A DNA stretch of 35,262 nucleotides from Reticulitermes lucifugus (taxonomy: Eukaryota; Arthropoda; Insecta; Blattodea; Rhinotermitidae). Location: the NCBI GenBank assembly GCA_026260175.1, contig JAKCWW010005594.1, forward strand, positions 532 to 35,793, read 5' to 3'. The notes below the pieces were generated by a model. The model was not told where the DNA came from. It saw nothing but the letters and a program-made list of their open reading frames with translations, and ran no database searches. Below are positions 31,326 to 35,262 of the stretch, in pieces. Position 1 is the stretch's first letter; each line of letters starts with the position of its first letter. The translations under genes and the position numbers were made by a program.

Positions 31326-33332
31326 ACTGTTCCTTTGGTCGCCGTGGGCTCAGTCACTGTGGTGGCGGGCAGATAGGCAAAGTCGTTGGTCTGGTCTCGC
31401 CTCTGTTCCTTTGATCGGCGTGGGCTCAGTCACTGAGAGGGCGGACCGATAAGCAAGAGCGTTGGTCTGGTCTCGCTTCTGTTCCATTGGTCGGCGTGGT
31501 CTCAGTCCCTATGGTGGCGGGCCAATAGGCAAGGGCGTTGGTCTGGTCTCGCCCCCGTACCTTTGGTCAGCGTGGGCTCAGTCACAGTGGTGGTGGGCCG
31601 ATAGGCAAGGGCGTTGGTCTGGTATCGCCTCTGTTTCTTTGGTCGCCGTTGGCTCAGTCACTGTGGTGGCAGACCGTTAAGCAAGCGCGTTGGTCTGGTC
31701 TCGCCTCTGTTCATTTGGTCGGCGTGGGATCAGTCACTGTGGTGGCGGACCGATAGGCAAACGCGTTGGTCTGGTCTCGCCTCTGTTACTTTGGTCGGCG
31801 TGGTCTCAGTCAAGGTCGTGACGGGCAGATAGGCAAGGGCGTTGTTCTGGTCTCGCCTCTGTTCCTTTGATGGGCGTGGGCTCAGTCACTGTGGTGGCGG
31901 GCCGATAGGCAAGGACTTTGGTTTGGTCTCGCCTCTGTTCCGTTGGCCGGCGTGGGCTCAGTCATTTTGGTGGCAGGCCGATAGACAAGAGCGCTGGTCT
32001 GGTCTCGCATCTCTTCCTTTTGTTGGCGTGGGCCCAGTCACAGTGGTGGTGGGCCGATAGGCAAAGGCTTTTGTTTGGTCTTTCCTGTGTTCCTTTGCAC
32101 GGCGTGGGCTCAGTCACTGTGGGGTCGGGCCGAAAGGTAAGGGCGTTGTTCTGGTCTCGCCTCTGTTCCTTTGGTCGGCGTGTCCTCAGTCAATGTGGTG
32201 GCGGGCCGATATGCAAGGGCGTTGTTCTGGTCTCTCCTCTCTTCCTAAGGTCGGCGTGGGCTGAGTCACTGCGGTGGCGGGCCGAAAGGCAAGGGCGTTG
32301 GTCTGGTCTCGCCTCTGTTCGTTTATTCGGCGTGGTCTCAGTCAATGTCGTGGCGGGCCGATAGGCAAGGGCGTTGGTCTGGTCTCGCCTCTGTTCCTTT
32401 GGTCGGCGTGGGCTCAGTCACTGTCTTGGCGGGCCGATAGGTAAGGGCGTTGTTCTGGTCTCGCATCTGTTTCTTTGGTCGGCGTGGTCTCAGTCACTGT
32501 CGTGGCGGGCCGGTATGTAAGGGCGTTGTTCTGGTCTCGCATCTGTTTCTTTGGTCGGCGTGGGCTCAGTCACTGTGGTGGCGGGCCGATAGGCAATGGC
32601 GTTTTTCTGGGCTCGATTCTGTTCCTTGGGTCGGCGTGGTCTCAGTCACTGTGATGGGCCGATAGGCAAAAACTTGTTCAGGTATCGCTCCTCTTCCTTT
32701 GGTCGGCGTGGGCTCAGTCACTGTGGTGGCGGGTCGGTAGGCAAAGGCCTTGTTCAGGTATCGCCTCTGTTCCTTTGGTCCTCGTGGGCTCAGTCACTGT
32801 GGTGGCTGGTCGATAGGCAAGGTCTTTGTTCTGGTCTCGCCTCAGTTTCTTCTGTCGGCTTAGGCTCAATCACTGTGGTGGCGGGCCGATATGCAAGGGC
32901 GTTGGTCTGGTCTCGCCTCTGTTCCTTTGGCCGGCGTGAGCTGTCACTGTGGTGGCGGGCCGATAGACAAGGGCGTTGGTCCGGTCTCGCCTCTCTTCCT
33001 TTGGCCGGCGTGGGCTCAGTCACTGTGGTGGCGGGCCGATAGACAAGGGCGTTGGTCTGGTCTCGCCTCTCTTCCTTTGGCCGGCGTGGGCTCAGTCACT
33101 GGTGGCGGGCCGATAGACAAGGGCGTTGGTCTGGTCTCGCCTCTCTTCCTTTGGTCGGCGTGGGCTGAGTCACTGTGGTGCCGGGCCGATAAGCAAGGAC
33201 GTTGGTCTGGTCTCACCTCTGTTCCTTTGGTCGGCGTGGCCTCAGTCAATGTGGTGCGGGCCGATAGGCAAGGGCGTTTTTCTGGTCTCCCCTCTCTTCC
33301 CTTGGGCGGCGTGGGCTCAGTCAATATGGTGC
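31326..33332 (-). repeat. Satellite A, inverted array, outer right block
   Basis: About 26 units of satellite A on the - strand with regular 76-bp spacing (for example the GTTGGTCTGG mark at 31461, 31537 and 31613). The block ends within a unit at TCAATATGGTGCG near 33332. A segment around 32476-32590 repeats 28741-28855 (offset 3735). No gene is seen. Confidence 0.93.
32961..33186 (-). repeat. Three nearly identical adjacent satellite A units
   Basis: Units starting at 32961, 33037 and 33111 (GATAGACAAGGGCGTTGGTC) share the subtype CTCTCTTCCTTTGG. The first two also share GCCGGCG with the unit before. The second has a 2-bp deletion (CACTGGTGG for CACTGTGGTGG). They look like a recent local amplification near the right edge of the array. 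Confidence 0.8.
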
Positions 33333-33839
33333 GCAGTGCCACTGTGCGTAGTAGTAGGACTTCGGCCTTCTCAATCGCGCCTGAAGCCATCCCCCTCAAC
33401 CGACTTTTTCAATCATCTCGTATACTGTTATAAGAGTATCCCTCCCCCCCGGAGGGAGAGCACGAAGCGTTGGCAAAACCCTCCACGACTGCAGTCCGCC
33501 GTGGCAGGCAGGGAGCCTGCCTGCCACGGCCAATCAGGCAACGGCGGATTGCAGACTTGCGGGAATCTTGCACTCAAACTCCCTCGCGTCATTTGTGCCA
33601 CTCTTGCACTCGCGTATCTACAGCCCGTTACCCGGACCGAGGCAGCTGCGGGATGCTCGTCTCGCGCTGTGACAGTGTCCGGAGTTGTTGTGCTAGGGTG
33701 CAAGGGTCTCTCCCCAATATAGGGTCTGACACTTCTCAACCGAGGCCGCGGGGTTGCCCTGCACCCACGGCCTGGTATCCCGGGTGGTACCGGGGACCCG
33801 GCCGGCCTCTGCCGCGACTGTAAAGCCATCGGCAGAGGA
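33333..33839. other. GC-rich unassigned stretch, possibly rDNA-derived
   Basis: About 500 bp between satellite A and the 28S-like end. It has a C8 run flanked by TCCCTCC (33439-33445) and GGAGGGA (33451-33457), a strong palindrome at 33498-33530, and a second hairpin (CCTCTGCCG 33806-33814, CGGCAGAGG 33830-33838). Open frames here (for example 33428-33907 on the - strand) show no protein family. Because 28S-like sequence follows, the right half may be a diverged 28S 3' region, but I cannot align it with confidence. Confidence 0.4.
33498..33530. repeat. Perfect 15-bp inverted repeat with 3-nt loop
   Basis: GCCGTGGCAGGCAGG (33498-33512) is matched by CCTGCCTGCCACGGC (33516-33530) with loop GAG. 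An outer, almost perfect pair surrounds it: TGCAGTCCGCCGT (33490-33502) and ACGGCGGATTGCA (33540-33552). The two hairpins overlap, so they are alternatives. No T-run follows, so it is not a typical terminator. Confidence 0.85.
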
Positions 33840-34022
33840 GCCTTGCGTCTGATTGTGTGATTGTACTCGGTAGAGTAGTTGCCACGCTGCGATCTGTTGA
33901 GACACATCCCCTCGCTTGGAGGATTCGTCTTGTCGGAGAGACGAAACCGGATTGTGTGCAGGAACTACGCGTGGTAGTAGAACCACGCATTTGCCACGCT
34001 GCGATCTGTTGAGACTCATCCC
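33840..34022 (+). rRNA. 28S rRNA 3'-end-like fragment with duplicated terminus
   Basis: CTCGGTAGAGTAGTTGCCAC followed by GCTGCGATCTGTTGAGACAC resembles the conserved 3' terminus of animal 28S (GGTAGAGTAGC..., then ACGATCTGCTGAG or CTGCGATCTATTGA). The terminal part TTGCCACGCTGCGATCTGTT with GAGAC(A/T)CATCCC occurs twice, at 33879-33910 and 33991-34022 (112 bp apart). The second copy leads directly into 51-bp spacer repeats, the expected order 28S then intergenic spacer. The identification is from conserved motifs only. Confidence 0.55.
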
Positions 34023-34256
34023 GTCTAGTGGTAGGAGGACATACCAGCATCTGAATATTTTCAAAGACATGCAGGCTCATGGTAGGAGGACATACCTGCC
34101 TCGGAATATTTTCAAAGACATGCAGGCTCGTGGTAGGAGGACATACCCGCCTCGGCATATTTTCAGACATGCAGGCTCGTGGTAGGAGGACACACCTGCC
34201 TCGGAATATTTTCAGTGTTGCCGGCTCGTGGTAGGAGGACATACCCGCCCCGGAAT
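34022..34256 (+). repeat. 51-bp rDNA spacer subrepeats, + strand, right end
   Basis: Four and a half units, the cleanest in the window: AATATTTTCAAAGACATGCA then GGCTCGTGGTAGGAGGACAT then ACCTGCCTCGG. Two units have lost a few bases in CAAAGA (TTTTCAGACATGC near 34160). The array ends at CCCCGGAATATTAACG. Orientation is opposite to the nearby inverted module at 29601-31325. Confidence 0.88.
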
Positions 34257-35262
34257 ATTAACGTATTTTCTAGCTGAGTAGATTTCAGTGAAGGGGTAAG
34301 AAATAGATAGGAATTATATATCTATGATATGTCATATTGTACAGGATATTATTTCATGCTGCTGGTAAACCATGTCAAGTAAAAATTATCTGTGGTTCAC
34401 GCCAGGGTGGGGGGTTATATTGAAGGCCGGATAGTAGTCAACCTTCTTACCGACTAGGTTAGTGCTACCGATTGCTACTAAGACCGTGTGGTACTTCCCG
34501 ACAGCGCATAGATGGCTGCACAATAGGCTCGGCTCCACGTTTCTGACCAATAGCATTGCAGTTGCATATTTGCTATCCACGAGGCACTGCCGTTCTCCCT
34601 ACTGCGCACTACCCACGCGCAGCACCAGGCCGCTGGCCGCTGCTCTCACTGGAGTTTTGTACGTCGCGAGACCCTACTACTCTGCTCGCTCTCGCAAGCA
34701 GGGTTCTTTTGACAGGACCACAGTGGCTGGCGCCGGCTACTGAGGACCTACAATCGCCACCGCTACGCCGCATCCATTTCACAACTAGAACACGACTTGG
34801 GTACACAAACATACCAGCCTGTAACGAACACCAAATATAAAGACTGACTCCAACGTGCATGCTGTAGTTATTATTACGAAGCAACTAACTTACAGTAACC
34901 CACATAGTGTTTGTGCAAATACATGTGCACAAAGAAAAGAAATTCGTGACTTATATACGGGGACACAACCGCAATCGTTTAAGGCGTGAATCCGCCTTTG
35001 TGTTATTAGAGGAAGGGTAAGATGTAAATGAATAAAGTCTTGGTGGTTATACGTGAAGTATAATTTTATTTATCAAAGGCCGATGATAGGAGAAGTAAGA
35101 TGCATACGAGTATTGCATAGTAGCGGCGCACTCAAAGTATTCGCGCCAGCGTTGACGCGCTCGGCTTTCTTACGCTCTCTATACAATCTGCATCGTTCGA
35201 TTAGTCAATTTGGGCTTTTCTGATTCCTTTTGAATTTTTCTTTCCAATGATATACGTTTCTT
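34257..35262. other. Single-copy-looking DNA, no gene recognised
   Basis: About 1 kb of non-satellite sequence: AT-rich at 34260-34380, more GC with CpGs at 34430-34800, AT-rich again to the end. Open frames of 60-95 codons on both strands show no recognisable domain. A 14-bp match to satellite B (ACCACAGTGGCTGG) lies at 34717-34730, and an AATAAA hexamer at 35031-35036. No tRNA, transposon end or splice-supported exon is seen. Confidence 0.5.

Noticed and set aside
1394-33332. Tandem repeats as a CRISPR array
   Set aside because: There are no unique spacers: the whole 76 bp is repeated, and so is the whole 51-bp unit. No cas-like gene is present and the setting is eukaryotic.
33333-33700. 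R2-type insertion next to the 28S piece
   Set aside because: R2 elements insert well upstream of the 28S 3' end at a conserved site that I do not see here, and no R2 reverse transcriptase or endonuclease motif is present.
33428-33907. 159-codon open frame on the - strand in the GC-rich right flank
   Set aside because: It is antisense to the 28S-like end and crosses the perfect palindrome. There is no recognisable domain, and other frames are equally open.
34462-34840. Overlapping 93- and 94-codon open frames in the right flank
   Set aside because: There is no recognisable family, poor start context, and competing frames exist on both strands. GC-rich composition can explain the length.

Overview
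The window is eukaryotic, most likely an arthropod (insect). Four things support this: a decayed Jockey-type LINE reverse transcriptase, 18S and 28S rRNA gene fragments of animal type, a short run of the arthropod telomere motif TTAGG, and an almost complete lack of genes under a huge load of satellite DNA. A stick-insect-like genome would fit the Jockey copy, but the sequence cannot prove it. I find no intact protein-coding gene, no tRNA gene, no CRISPR array and no operon.

Layout from left to right. (1) 1-1393: end of a frameshifted Jockey-like element. (2) 1394-3016: satellite A, a 76-bp tandem repeat on the + strand, with a small inverted patch at 3017-3250. (3) 3252-4133: an rDNA-derived module in which the first part of 18S, 51-bp spacer repeats, external transcribed spacer (ETS) and 18S 5' end follow each other. 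(4) 4134-4537: satellite A again. (5) 4538-26994: satellite B, a related 76-bp repeat. It is interrupted by two copies of one non-satellite insert (18067-18985 and 22139-23378) and contains an inverted block (19480-20496). (6) 26995-33332: satellite A on the - strand, enclosing a second, larger, inverted rDNA-derived module (29601-31325). (7) 33333-34256: a GC-rich stretch, a 28S 3'-end-like piece and 51-bp spacer repeats on the + strand. (8) 34257-35262: unassigned single-copy-looking DNA.

The main biological content is structural. The B array lies between two A arrays of opposite orientation, each carrying an 18S/ETS/spacer module with the same internal order and the same junctions. The whole window therefore reads as a large imperfect inverted repeat with B in the middle. 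Satellites A and B share most of their sequence and keep the same 76-bp length although they differ by indels of 5 bp one way and 1+4 bp the other. Higher-order duplications, fold-back inversions and shared breakpoints show that the block grew by repeated copying and template switching. The likely setting is heterochromatin near a nucleolus organiser, a centromere or a chromosome end; this is inference.

The long open reading frames in the satellites are not genes. The 76-bp unit is one base more than a multiple of three and poor in stop codons, so it stays open over several units in many frames. The only gene-like protein sequence besides the retrotransposon is a small conserved-looking exon in the duplicated insert, which I do not recognise.
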